Origin: Azophilus sp965214305
GTDB taxonomy: Bacteria > Pseudomonadota > Gammaproteobacteria > Pseudomonadales > Azotimanducaceae
Reading direction: 5' to 3'
NCBI GenBank assembly: GCA_965214305.1
Contig: OZ243949.1
Coordinates: 2,108,001-2,172,000 of the forward strand
DNA length: 64,000 nucleotides
Part shown: piece after piece, positions 25,107 through 33,456 of the stretch
Position numbering within the stretch: the stretch's first letter is position 1
How the letters are laid out: each line of letters starts with the position of its first letter
Position numbers and translations under genes: made by a program
Notes under the pieces: model-generated
Told to the model about the DNA's origin: nothing
Seen by the model: the letters and a program-made list of their open reading frames with translations, nothing else
The model's database searches: none

Positions 25107-26746
25107 CGTGCATGGGTGGCATCGGCGATTTGGCTTTGCGAATCCAGAACAGCGCCGATTAGGGCGTCGTAGGCGGTGGCGTTGCGTTCGCTCCAGGCAA
25201 GGCTTGCCACCATATCGACCGGTACCGACAGGGTTTCCACCGCCGATGAGAACAACCCATCCTGAATGTTGCCGTACTGGCCGCTGGGCAAATCGGTGAA
25301 CACATAGACCGGTTCGCCGGACTGGTCGATGTGCCCCTTGAAGAGTTTGCCGCCGCCGTACCTCCGGTCATTAAAGTCCCAATCGTTGACGGGCACCATG
25401 ACCAGTGTATCGCCGAGTTCGTTGGCCTTTTGCATTAGGCCGGTGTTTAGGGAGGCAACGTACAGCAGGCAGTCGGCCTCGCCGGCGGCCACATCGTTGA
25501 GTGCCCGGACGCCGCCGATATTGCGCGTGGCGACTTCGGCGTAGTTATTGTCCATACCCACAAAGTCGGCCCAGGTCACCTCGGTGCCGGAGCCCAGCTC
25601 GCCGATCAGCAGCGTCTTGCCGATGAGGTCGCCCACATCGTCCACGCCGCTGGCTCGGTTGCAGACCATGTGTGCGTATTCAAGGGCGGGTGAAGCAACG
25701 CGCTCGAAGTTGTAGCTGCCCGTCGGGTTGCGCTCGGCGTAGGCGGTGAAGGCGTTGCGCTGCACATAGGCACCGTCGCAACGGTCGTCCTCCAAATATT
25801 CGAGGTTTTCCATGGAGCCGGCGGTGTTGAGGATTTCGACGTTGATCGAAGTGGCCGCCGCTTGCCGCAAAATCTCACCAAAACGATGATAGTTGCCGTT
25901 CTGGTCGGCGGTACACAGACGGAAGCTGGGCCGCAAGTTGGCGACCACCGCCGGTGCCAGCACCAGATCCGGATCAACCCCCTCCGGCAAGTAGGACGGG
26001 TCAATTGGAACGCCGCTCATCTTTGCCATTTCGGCTTGCAGGAGATCCAGCTGCTGGCGAACCTCATCGTTCTCGATGGCCAGCGCCTCCATCTGATTCA
26101 TCCATTCCCGCATATCGGGGTCGTTTTGGTGGTGGTAGGCCATCCTGGCGTAGGACGGCGAAAAGGCGTTGCTCAGCATGAAGCCGAGAAAGAGCCCGTC
26201 CCACATGCCGTAGCTGGCTGCGCCGCCATAGACGTAACCGGGCGCGCTCCAACCGCCGTAGAAGCGGTCACGCCGGTCCCAATAGGTGCCTGAGCGCTGG
26301 CCGACGTTGTTGGCCGCACGTCTGTGGATGGGGTTCGATGCGGTTTGTGCGCGGTTGGCGCTGGCCGCACTGGCTTTGCCCCTGAACCTCGATTGCTGTC
26401 GGTTTTGATAGCGTTGATAGGCGTTCTTTTGTTTGGCGCTGGAAAAGTGGTCGGTGGGCGTTCTGGCGAGCCGGCGTTGTCTTGCTTGGGCGCTGGGCTC
26501 GCCGCGCCTTAGCGGGGAGCGGGCCGCAGCGGGCTGTTTGGCGGCCTGTGCGGGCTTGGCGGGGCGGCTTTTGGGCGCCGTGCCGAGGCGACTGCGAGAA
26601 CCGCCCCAACTGGGTTTGGCGTAGCTCTTGGCGGAACTAAACTTGAACGAACCCCCGAATCGCTTGGCGGACAGGTCCGGCGCAAAGGCAAAGAGCAGCG
26701 CCAAGCAGGCCGCTGCGCCGACGAGGAATTTTACTGGCTTGCTCAT
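25103..26746 (-). CDS. Large exported protein with C-terminal periplasmic binding-protein-like (TAXI/PBP2) domain
   Basis: From the ATG at 26746 the protein has about 547 residues. A signal peptide (VGAAACLALLFAFAPDLSA) is followed by a basic, Ala/Arg/Ser-rich low-complexity region (about 30-190), a Gly/Tyr/Trp-rich segment (YWDRRDRFYGGW), a short hydrophobic stretch (GMWDGLFLGFMLSNAF) and a coil (about 235-270). Residues 290-547 resemble type 2 periplasmic binding proteins of the TAXI class (INVEILNTAGSMENLEYLED; DVGDLIGKTLLIGELGSGTE). Ligand unknown. It is first in the operon with the DUF2491, coiled-coil and channel genes. Confidence 0.7.
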   Translation of the reverse strand: MSKPVKFLVGAAACLALLFAFAPDLSAKRFGGSFKFSSAKSYAKPSWGGSRSRLGTAPKSRPAKPAQAAKQPAAARSPLRRGEPSAQARQRRLARTPTDHFSSAKQKNAYQRYQNRQQSRFRGKASAASANRAQTASNPIHRRAANNVGQRSGTYWDRRDRFYGGWSAPGYVYGGAASYGMWDGLFLGFMLSNAFSPSYARMAYHHQNDPDMREWMNQMEALAIENDEVRQQLDLLQAEMAKMSGVPIDPSYLPEGVDPDLVLAPAVVANLRPSFRLCTADQNGNYHRFGEILRQAAATSINVEILNTAGSMENLEYLEDDRCDGAYVQRNAFTAYAERNPTGSYNFERVASPALEYAHMVCNRASGVDDVGDLIGKTLLIGELGSGTEVTWADFVGMDNNYAEVATRNIGGVRALNDVAAGEADCLLYVASLNTGLMQKANELGDTLVMVPVNDWDFNDRRYGGGKLFKGHIDQSGEPVYVFTDLPSGQYGNIQDGLFSSAVETLSVPVDMVASLAWSERNATAYDALIGAVLDSQSQIADATHAR

Positions 26747-26850
26747 GGTTTGGGCTCCGGTTTGCTTGGCTGCCCCGGCGACCGCGGCGGGGCGACAATT
26801 AAAGCGACCCGCCCCGGCAGGGTCAAGCAGCGCCCCGCATCGACAGTGGT

Positions 26851-26871
26851 TCAATTTGGAAAATCTTCGTT
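26851..26871 (-). repeat. Motif C copy 2
   Basis: On the minus strand the site begins AACGAAGATTTTCCAAAT, differing from copy 1 at a single position. It precedes the four-gene operon in that operon's orientation. Confidence 0.6.
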
Positions 26872-26905
26872 GATATCGCACCAACTTGCCCGGGGTGCGC
26901 CGATG

Positions 26906-26947
26906 CGCTCGCCCGATCGACCGTTCGATTTCGTTGCATAGGAGCCT
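26906..26947. repeat. Family A central remnant
   Basis: CGCTCGCCC followed by CGTTCGATTTCGTTGCATAG and GAGCCT matches the middle of reverse-oriented copies; the ends are decayed. Confidence 0.55.
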
Positions 26948-27130
26948 CAATAACCCGTTGTTGGTGGTATATTTGCCCCGACTGCTCACAAGCGGGCGGC
27001 CACTGGAAGGACAGGCCCGCCCGCATCCCCAGACCAGCACCGAGATCGCTGGCGTCGGGGAGTTGCTCGGGTGGGCCGTGCCACGAGTTTGCGGTGGGGG
27101 CCGCGGTGACTTGATGAAAGGGTGGCAAAT

Positions 27131-27919
27131 ATGATGTCAGGCGATATATGGGCCGGGCCCGGTATGCGCCGGGTGCTGGTGATGAATGACAAGGGGGGTT
27201 GCGGCAAGACCACGGTCGCCACCAATCTGGCGGTTGCCTATGCGGCGGCGGGCAAGCGGGTCGCCCTGGTCGATAATGACCCCCGGGGCGCCGGCGCCCA
27301 TTGGGCCGCGCAGCGGGTGCCGACACTGCCTCCGGTTCCGGTGATCCGTGCTTGGGAATGCGTTGGCGAGGAATGTTCCTTGCGAGAGCTGGCACCGCCA
27401 AATACGGACTTGCTCATCGTCGATGGCCACAGCAACGGCGACGAACGCGAATGTCAATGGCTCATTCACCAAGCGGATGTCGTTCTCGTACCGATTTTGC
27501 CCTCTTCCATCGATATTCGTATCGGCAGCCATTTCATTACCGCGGTGTTGAACGAGCGGCATTTCCGGGCGGCCCCCAAGCCCCTGGGCGTATTGGCCAA
27601 TCGCGTTCAACCCAATGCCGACACCCATGCCCGGTTAAAGCACTCTCTCGGCCGTTTGCAACAACCCGTTGTCGCGACATTTCGTGATAGCCCCGTCTAC
27701 AGCGAAGCCATCGGTGGCGGCCAGGGCGTGGTCGATATGCTCGATAGTCGTGCGGCGCGCAAAGAAACGGCAGCTTGGCGTGACGCCATGGCGTGGATTG
27801 ATGCACAAACCCAAATTATGCGGCCCGCCGCCAATACAATACGGCGAGCGCCGGTACCCGTGCGGCGTCGCCGCCCCGGCAGCCAGTGGCGCAAGACCGC
27901 CCAAATTCGACCAAGTTGA
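27131..27919 (+). CDS. Orphan ParA/MinD-family ATPase
   Basis: The protein has about 262 residues. It has the deviant Walker A motif VMNDKGGCGKTTVATNL with the signature lysine and LVDNDPRG as the A' motif. The usual DxPP loop is replaced by LLIVDGHSNGDE. The C-terminal 40 residues are strongly basic (PVPVRRRRPGSQWRKT), suggesting non-specific DNA or membrane binding. ATG at 27131 is preferred because AAAGGG lies just upstream. No parB-like gene is adjacent, so this is not an obvious chromosome partition locus; placement of a protein complex is an alternative role. hemB follows 34 bp later. Confidence 0.78.
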   Translation: MMSGDIWAGPGMRRVLVMNDKGGCGKTTVATNLAVAYAAAGKRVALVDNDPRGAGAHWAAQRVPTLPPVPVIRAWECVGEECSLRELAPPNTDLLIVDGHSNGDERECQWLIHQADVVLVPILPSSIDIRIGSHFITAVLNERHFRAAPKPLGVLANRVQPNADTHARLKHSLGRLQQPVVATFRDSPVYSEAIGGGQGVVDMLDSRAARKETAAWRDAMAWIDAQTQIMRPAANTIRRAPVPVRRRRPGSQWRKTAQIRPS

Positions 27920-27953
27920 CGGCTTGGTTGGCACCAGCACCACTAAAAGACCC

Positions 27954-28955
27954 ATGCCGCGCCAGTTCCCCGCAACACGCATGCGCCGTGTACGCGCCCA
28001 AACCTTTGTGCGCCGCCTGGTCCGGGAATCGACGCTGACGGTAGGCGATCTCATCTATCCGATGTTTGTCATTGATGGCAACAATCGAACAGAGCCGGTG
28101 GAGTCCATGCCGGGTATCAAGCGCTACAGCATCGACCAACTCGTTCGCGAAGCGGAAACCGTGGCGGCGCTTGGCATTCCGGCGGTGGCACTCTTTCCCA
28201 ATATCGAGTTTTCCCTGCGCAGCCTTGACGGTGCCGAAGCCTGGAATGCACATGGACTCATTGCGCGCGCCGTCGCCGCCGTGAAGCGCGCCGTTCCAGA
28301 GCTTGGCGTCATCACGGATGCCGCCCTCGACCCCTACACCAGCCATGGCCAGGACGGCATCGTCAACGACGCGGGCTATGTACAAAACGACCTCACGGTG
28401 GAAGCGCTTTGCAAACAGGCGGCGGTCTGTGCCCAGGCCGGCAGCGATGTGATCGCGCCCTCGGACATGATGGATGGCCGGGTCGGCGCTATTCGCAAGA
28501 CCCTGGACGGTGACGGCCACATCAATACGCTCATCATGGCGTATTCGGCCAAGTACGCCTCCTCCTATTACGGGCCTTTCCGCGATGCGGTGGGGTCGAG
28601 CGCCACCTTGGGCAAGGGCGACAAATTTTCCTATCAAATGGATCCCGGCAATAGCGACGAAGCATTGCACGAAATTGCCCTCGACCTTGATGAGGGCGCG
28701 GATATGGTCATGGTCAAGCCGGGTATGCCCTATCTGGACATTATCCGGCGCGTCAAGGCGGAGTTTCGTGTGCCGACCTTCGCTTACCAGGTGAGCGGCG
28801 AATATGCGATGCACATGGCCGCCATCAAACGGGGCTGGCTGAACGAGGCGGTCATTGCGGAATCACTGCTCTGCCTGAAGCGCGGCGGTGCCGACGGCAT
28901 ACTCACCTACTTCGCCAAACGGATGGCGGGGATCCTCACCGAGGCCAACGGCTAG
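27954..28955 (+). CDS. hemB: Delta-aminolevulinic acid dehydratase (porphobilinogen synthase)
   Basis: The 333-residue protein starts at the ATG at 27954, with family-typical TRMRRVRAQTFVRRLVRES. The first catalytic lysine lies in AYSAKYASSYYGPFRDAVGS and the second in VMVKPGMPYLDI. A Mg-type or metal-flexible active site is suggested because TDAALDPYTSHGQDG has Ala and Thr where the zinc type has cysteines. It condenses two ALA molecules to porphobilinogen in tetrapyrrole synthesis. The 3' flank carries a family B stem-loop, which could act in termination. Confidence 0.95.
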   Translation: MPRQFPATRMRRVRAQTFVRRLVRESTLTVGDLIYPMFVIDGNNRTEPVESMPGIKRYSIDQLVREAETVAALGIPAVALFPNIEFSLRSLDGAEAWNAHGLIARAVAAVKRAVPELGVITDAALDPYTSHGQDGIVNDAGYVQNDLTVEALCKQAAVCAQAGSDVIAPSDMMDGRVGAIRKTLDGDGHINTLIMAYSAKYASSYYGPFRDAVGSSATLGKGDKFSYQMDPGNSDEALHEIALDLDEGADMVMVKPGMPYLDIIRRVKAEFRVPTFAYQVSGEYAMHMAAIKRGWLNEAVIAESLLCLKRGGADGILTYFAKRMAGILTEANG

Positions 28956-28974
28956 AGAGGGGCCTGTGCCGCTC

Positions 28975-29117
28975 GGCAGCGAGATGGCCTTTGGGGCTTC
29001 CCTGGCGGTGCGCTCAGCTCGTTTCACGTCATCTCGCGAGCAGGAAAAGGGTACCCGGCGCCGCCGGGGAAGCCCCAAAGGTCGTCTCTTTCGCGGGAAT
29101 CCCGCGCTGTTCCACGC
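28975..29117. repeat. Family B palindromic repeat, copy 1
   Basis: The 143 bp copy has inverted arms GGCCTTTGGGGCTTCCC and GGGAAGCCCCAAAGGTC around about 65 bp containing AGCTCGTTTCAC. The outer flanks (GGCAGCGAGATGGCC and TTTCGCGGGAATCC) match copy 2 only in inverted orientation, while the inner part matches it directly. Confidence 0.75.
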
Positions 29118-29126
29118 ATCAAACGC

Positions 29127-29293
29127 CTAGGAGCCTGGGCCGCAGGAATTCACGGCTGCAAATCCGCTGCCGCTCGCCCCTTTGAACGTTCGATTTCGTC
29201 AAATAGGGCTGGATATTCTCCTCAATCGCCCGCCCAAAGGGACGGCGGCATCGAATTTTCGCTTTCGCGACTTCCGCAGGCCCAGGCTCCTAG
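29127..29293. repeat. Family A palindromic repeat, full copy (reverse)
   Basis: The 167 bp copy runs from CTAG-GAGCCTGGGCCGCAGGAA to CCGCAGGCCCAGGCTC-CTAG. It lies between hemB and trxA. Both outer arms carry GGGCC/GGCCC in place of CTGCC/GGCAG, a paired change relative to other copies. Confidence 0.92.
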
Positions 29294-29388
29294 CCCGGCC
29301 CATTCATAAATAGATCGGGTTAGCGAGTGGCACCCGTGCTAGACTTTATGGCCTTCAAGCCTTAAAACAAGCAATCGGAGATCATGCA

Positions 29389-29754
29389 ATGGCGGAATCG
29401 ACGGCAACCGAGAATCGGTCCGGCAGTGGCGATGGCGGTATTGTGCATACCACGGACGGTGCCTTTGAAAGCGACGTTCTGCAATCCGACAAACCGGTGC
29501 TGGTTGATTATTGGGCCGAGTGGTGCGGGCCTTGCAAGATGATCGCGCCCATCCTCGACGAAATCGCCAACGAATACAGCGCCAGTCTCAAGGTCTGCAA
29601 GCTGGACATCGACGCCAATCAAGCCACTCCCGCCAAGTACGGCATTCGCGGCATCCCCACGCTCATGCTGTTCAAGAGCGGTCAAGTCGAGGCTACCAAG
29701 GTTGGCGCGCTCAGCAAATCGCAGCTAGCCGCGTTTTTGGATAGCAATATCTAG
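29389..29754 (+). CDS. trxA: Thioredoxin
   Basis: The 121-residue protein has the active site WAEWCGPCKMIAP and the cis-Pro segment RGIPTLMLFKSG of classical thioredoxins. It has a longer N-terminus (about 15 polar residues) than E. coli TrxA. It is a cytosolic disulfide reductant. The ATG at 29389 follows CGGAG. The TAG stop is in CTAGGAGCC, a family A left-end remnant. The usual downstream rho gene is not in the window. Confidence 0.94.
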   Translation: MAESTATENRSGSGDGGIVHTTDGAFESDVLQSDKPVLVDYWAEWCGPCKMIAPILDEIANEYSASLKVCKLDIDANQATPAKYGIRGIPTLMLFKSGQVEATKVGALSKSQLAAFLDSNI

Positions 29755-30088
29755 GAGCCTGAGCCAACAAGCCGGGCCGCCTAAGAAACAATATCTAAAT
29801 ATCCTTTCTTAGTCGTCCCTTCTGGGAAAGGATCTTTTCTTAGGGAATTGTTGGGGTGCAATACTGTGGGGTTTCGCGCACAAGCGCTAGATCGAAAGGG
29901 GTCCGCTGGCGCGATGTGCGGCGTTGGAGTGGCTGCAAAGGAAATTCCAAGTTTAGGCCCCGCCCTTGCGGCAAAGGACATCAACCGCAAACTCATGAAG
30001 GTCGAGCGGAAGGAGCGTTGGAGGCTGTGCCGTCAAGCCGACTAATAGGTCTCGCGGATTTCGCCACAGGATTACTTTCTTTGCCGAC
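29755..30088. other. Intergenic region upstream of the fic gene with competing hairpins
   Basis: The left arm CCTAAGAAA (29780-29788) can pair with TTTCTTAG at 29805-29812 or with TTTCTTAGG at 29836-29844, giving two mutually exclusive stems. A short frame at 29848-30045 has no recognised homology. The region is more AT-rich than its surroundings and may belong to the accessory segment carrying the fic gene. Confidence 0.45.
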
Positions 30089-31261
30089 ATGTCTGAGCAA
30101 CGCCCAAGCCGCTTAGGCAACCACATCTCCGGTTCGGTGGCCGGAGAGTTGGTTCGATCATTCGTACCGCCGCCACTACCCCCCAATCCTGCGGTTGATC
30201 TACGCCCGTTCTACAGCCGGATTGACGCCGCCAATCGTGCTTTGGGTCAGCTGGACGGTGTAACCTCGATCCTGCCTGACACGCGGCTGTTTCTCTATAT
30301 GTACGTCCGCAAGGAAGCCTTGCTGTCCTCGCAAATCGAGGGTACCCAATCATCGTTGTCCGAATTGCTGCTATTCGAATCCGATGCGGCATCCGGCGTA
30401 CCGGTTGACGATGTTGCAGAAGTTTCAAACTACGTTGCAGCGATGAACCGGGGCATGTCGCTGCTCCAAAGCGGCCTGCCAATCTCTACTCGCCTACTCA
30501 AGGATGTTCACGCTACACTTTTGAGCAAGGGTCGCGGCAGCCACCAAAGCCCAGGCCAGTTCCGGCGTTCCCAAAACTGGATAGGGGGTACTCGTCCAGG
30601 CAATGCCCTTTATGTGCCCCCGCCACCGCAAAAAGTCGCCGACTGTATGAGCGATTTAGAGCGGTTTATTCACGATTTGCAGAACCCGCTGCCGCTGCTG
30701 GTGCGCGCCGCCTTCGCGCATGTGCAGTTTGAGTCTATCCATCCATTTCTTGACGGCAACGGTCGCCTTGGACGCTTGTTGATCACGCTTATGCTGCACG
30801 CCGAGGGAGTCCTCAAAGCACCCGTTTTGTACTTGAGCCTTTATCTTAAAGCCCATAGGCAAACCTACTACGATCTCTTGCAGCGGGTTAGAACGGCTGG
30901 GGATTGGGAGGGTTGGTTGAGTTTCTTTCTGGAGGGCATTGAATCTACCGCCCGTCAAGCGGTGGAAACAGCCCAAAAGATACTGGAACTTTTTGCGGAG
31001 GATCGAGTCGCTATCGAAGAGCTGGGTAGGCCGGCGGGCTCCGCTTTGCAAGTTCATCAATACATACAGTCCAACCCGCTCCTTTCCGTGCGTGACGCGG
31101 CCAAGGTGCTTCCCATCTCATCACCGACAATTCGCAAGTCGATCAATCATCTTGTGGAATTGGGAATCCTCGCTGAAATCACGGCCAGGCTTCGGGATAG
31201 GGTATTTCTATACGAAAGGTACATGCGGATTCTCGACCAAGGAACCGAACCATCGGATTGA
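30089..31261 (+). CDS. Fic domain protein (class II, self-inhibited AMP transferase-like)
   Basis: The 390-residue protein has the N-terminal inhibitory helix with SSQIEGTQ (S/TxxxE/G pattern; about residues 85-92) and the Fic core motif ESIHPFLDGNGRLGRLL with the catalytic His and the anion-binding GNGR. The C-terminal region (VRDAAKVLPISSPTIRKSIN) is a winged-helix-like domain, as in stand-alone Fic proteins of this architecture. Such enzymes transfer AMP to target proteins. The inhibitory helix is in the same chain, so no separate antitoxin is required. Base use suggests horizontal acquisition. Confidence 0.9.
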   Translation: MSEQRPSRLGNHISGSVAGELVRSFVPPPLPPNPAVDLRPFYSRIDAANRALGQLDGVTSILPDTRLFLYMYVRKEALLSSQIEGTQSSLSELLLFESDAASGVPVDDVAEVSNYVAAMNRGMSLLQSGLPISTRLLKDVHATLLSKGRGSHQSPGQFRRSQNWIGGTRPGNALYVPPPPQKVADCMSDLERFIHDLQNPLPLLVRAAFAHVQFESIHPFLDGNGRLGRLLITLMLHAEGVLKAPVLYLSLYLKAHRQTYYDLLQRVRTAGDWEGWLSFFLEGIESTARQAVETAQKILELFAEDRVAIEELGRPAGSALQVHQYIQSNPLLSVRDAAKVLPISSPTIRKSINHLVELGILAEITARLRDRVFLYERYMRILDQGTEPSD

Positions 31262-31263
31262 AC

Positions 31264-32118
31264 TCAATTCCGCCGCCACCGCGCAGCACTTGCACCGCCC
31301 CAATAACCCAGGGTTTCGCCGACCTTAACGGTTTCCCCGGCTGAGTATTCCTTGAGGTAAGCGGCTTTGGGCGGGGCGCATAGAATGACCGTGGAGCCAA
31401 GCAGGAAGCGCCCGAGCTCGTCCCCCCGGGCCAAAGTTACCCCGGGATGGACGGTCGCGGCATTTCGATAGGGCGAAACCGGGCCGGGCCAAGCCGTGGC
31501 GATGCTGGCGACAATCAGGGCACCGACCAGCACGATGAGCAAATCGCCGTGCGAGGTGGCCAACCGGCCGACCAGGCGCTCGTTGCGGCAGAACAGATTG
31601 GTGACCGACGCTTCGGTGGCGGCGTTCACTGAAAACAACGCCCCCGGTATCGCACTTGCCGTGGTGAGCACGCCGGCGCAGGGCGTATGTACGCGGTGGT
31701 AGTTGTGCGGTGCCAAGTAAATGGTAACGAAACTGCCGCCATCGAATCCGTTGCCAAGTTCTCCGGCGAGCGCCCTAAGAGGGTAGCGTACGCCTTTCGC
31801 CTGCAACAGCGTCCCCGCCTCGATAGGCCCGCTCTGGCTGATCGTGCCGTCGGCGGGGCAGGCGATGGCCCGCTCGTCGGCGGGAAACGGGCGCACTCCG
31901 GATTTCAGTTCCCGGCTGAAGAAATCGTTGAATGAACGGTAGTCGGCTCGGTTTGTGCGTGCGGCCTCGCTCAAATCCACGCCATAAAGGGCGCTGAACA
32001 CGCGGATGAATGTCGCTTTGACCCAAACTCTTTCGGAAGCGGCCAGCCGGCCCATGCCCCGGCTGATCGCGTGCTGGGGCAGCAAACGCTGAACCGCAGC
32101 AAAAAATCCGCTAGCCAT
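31264..32118 (-). CDS. psd: Phosphatidylserine decarboxylase proenzyme
   Basis: The 284-residue protein contains FNDFFSRELKSGVRPF, the DGTISQSGPIEAGTLLQAKG segment, the catalytic HNYHRVHTPCAG and the self-cleavage site RFLLGSTVIL, where cleavage between Gly and Ser creates the pyruvoyl group. It makes phosphatidylethanolamine in the inner membrane. The start overlaps the stop of the rhodanese gene, as in the sseA-psd pair of Pseudomonas. It converges on the fic gene with 2 bp between stops. Confidence 0.94.
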   Translation of the reverse strand: MASGFFAAVQRLLPQHAISRGMGRLAASERVWVKATFIRVFSALYGVDLSEAARTNRADYRSFNDFFSRELKSGVRPFPADERAIACPADGTISQSGPIEAGTLLQAKGVRYPLRALAGELGNGFDGGSFVTIYLAPHNYHRVHTPCAGVLTTASAIPGALFSVNAATEASVTNLFCRNERLVGRLATSHGDLLIVLVGALIVASIATAWPGPVSPYRNAATVHPGVTLARGDELGRFLLGSTVILCAPPKAAYLKEYSAGETVKVGETLGYWGGASAARWRRN

Positions 32119-32920
32119 CGAGTGTTACGGGTAAATCGTCGCGGTTTCCCCACTCCGACCAGGAGCCGTGGTAGGCGCGTATGTCGGGATAATCCAGCAG
32201 TCGGGCAACCAGATAGGAAAGCCCGGAGCGGTGGTGGGTCTGGCAATGGGTGATGATGGATTTGTCGGGGCAAATCCCGTGCCCGTCGAGGAGTTGCCGG
32301 ATATCGGGAACCAGGCGTTGGCTGTCGAGCGGGTCTTTGAGCGCCAGCCAATCGATGTTGACCGCACCGGGAACGTGCCCCGCGCGCCGCGCCGCGCGCC
32401 GGGCGCCAGCAAACTCTTCCGCCGAGCGCACATCCCAGATCACTTGGCCCGGATCCCCTATGGCTTTGAGCACATCCTCGGCTTCGGCAATGGGGGCGGG
32501 ATTGATCTCGATCCGCATCGCCGTCGGCACCGGCCGGTGGCCGGGGCCGGTTTCCACAGCTCGGCCAGCGGCCAGCCAGGCGTGCATACCGCCGTTCAGA
32601 TAGGCCCAGTTGCGATGACCGATAACGTCGAGCGTCCACAAAAAACGGCCAGCCCAGCCACCTCCCTCGTCGTCGCAGGCGACGATCTTCATATCCCTTT
32701 GGTAGCCGATGCGCGAGAACAGCACCGACAATTGTTGAAGCGAGGGTAGTCGCCCGGTTGCGGGCGGTATGCCGCACACCAGCTCCCGGGGTTCGACCGG
32801 CACCGCACCCGGCACATGGGCGGCGCGGAAGCTGGCCGGGTCAACCACCTGCACCAACAAATCAACCTTGCCGAGGTCGAGATCAGCGGCTTCCAACAGC
32901 CGCGTGTGCGGGGTAACCAT
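32111..32920 (-). CDS. sseA: Thiosulfate/3-mercaptopyruvate sulfurtransferase (tandem rhodanese)
   Basis: The 269-residue protein has two rhodanese domains. The first has a degenerate loop ACDDEGGGWAGR. The second carries the active loop THCQTHHRSGLS with the catalytic Cys. DVRSAEEFAGARR and AGHVPGAVNIDW are the typical rhodanese signatures before the loop. It transfers sulfane sulfur to an unknown acceptor. The gene overlaps psd by 8 bp and is translated first. Confidence 0.88.
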   Translation of the reverse strand: MVTPHTRLLEAADLDLGKVDLLVQVVDPASFRAAHVPGAVPVEPRELVCGIPPATGRLPSLQQLSVLFSRIGYQRDMKIVACDDEGGGWAGRFLWTLDVIGHRNWAYLNGGMHAWLAAGRAVETGPGHRPVPTAMRIEINPAPIAEAEDVLKAIGDPGQVIWDVRSAEEFAGARRAARRAGHVPGAVNIDWLALKDPLDSQRLVPDIRQLLDGHGICPDKSIITHCQTHHRSGLSYLVARLLDYPDIRAYHGSWSEWGNRDDLPVTLDG

Positions 32921-32988
32921 TGACGTTAGGGCCGCGCTATCCAGCGTGCTGTCCCGGGGAGCGCGAGGGCATGCCCCGATCCCGATTA

Positions 32989-33195
32989 TCAGCCGGAAGT
33001 GGCACTAGGATTCACATCTTCCGAGAGCACGTCGTCGAATGGTTCTCCGGGAATCTTGTGCTCTTCTCCCGCCCAGGCACCGAAGTCGATTAATCGGCAT
33101 CGTTTTGAACAGAAGGGGCGATACGGATTGGCGGCTACCCATTTGGCCGGTTTGCGGCAGGTCGGGCAGGGCAGAATGCGCGGCGTGTCGGACAT
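32989..33195 (-). CDS. yacG: DNA gyrase inhibitor YacG (zinc protein)
   Basis: The 68-residue protein has the four-cysteine zinc site CPTCRKPAKW and FCSKRCRLIDFGAWA that defines YacG, which binds GyrB and inhibits gyrase. The acidic tail is normal. Its upstream DNA is taken up by a partial family A repeat beginning about 16 bp before the start, so the promoter may lie in or beyond the repeat. Confidence 0.92.
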   Translation of the reverse strand: MSDTPRILPCPTCRKPAKWVAANPYRPFCSKRCRLIDFGAWAGEEHKIPGEPFDDVLSEDVNPSATSG

Positions 33196-33210
33196 GGTTG
33201 GGCAAGCCTA

Positions 33211-33315
33211 CTCGATTTCGTTGCATGGGGCATGCCATTCACCCCAATCGACCAGCCGGCGGGACGGCGATAGCGGATTTTCGCTTCCGCGACTTCCGAA
33301 GACAGCGGCTCCCGG
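33211..33315. repeat. Family A partial repeat (reverse)
   Basis: The copy lacks about 60 bp of its left part. It retains TCGATTTCGTTGCAT, the CGGCGGGACGG arm and the end CGACTTCCGAAGACAGCG with GCTC-CCGG. It lies between the divergent yacG and MBL genes. Confidence 0.75.
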
Positions 33316-33456
33316 CCCGCCTATTTAACCCACTTTCATCCCGAGGGCGGCGCGGCGCGGCCCCGGCTGACGGGGCGGCTGGCGACCGTTCCCCACAACT
33401 CGGCCGCGCCCCTGTTATAGTGGCGAAAACCCCTTGTCAAAAAACGGCGGGCAACC

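Larger units (their letters stand above)
26747..27130. other. Divergent intergenic region between the receptor operon and the parA-like gene
   Basis: The 384 bp hold one motif C copy on the minus strand (26851-26871), 104 bp upstream of the receptor-like gene, and a family A central remnant (26906-26947). AAAGGG precedes the parA-like ATG. No other structure was seen. Confidence 0.6.

Noticed and set aside
29127..29293. Family A copies as a CRISPR array or tRNA-like genes
   Set aside because: Copies are dispersed with unrelated spacing, have no spacer structure and contain no cloverleaf or TPsiC-like sequence.
29848..30045. Frame of 65 codons before the fic gene as an antitoxin
   Set aside because: There is no plausible start context or homology, and the Fic protein carries its own inhibitory helix, so an antitoxin is not needed.
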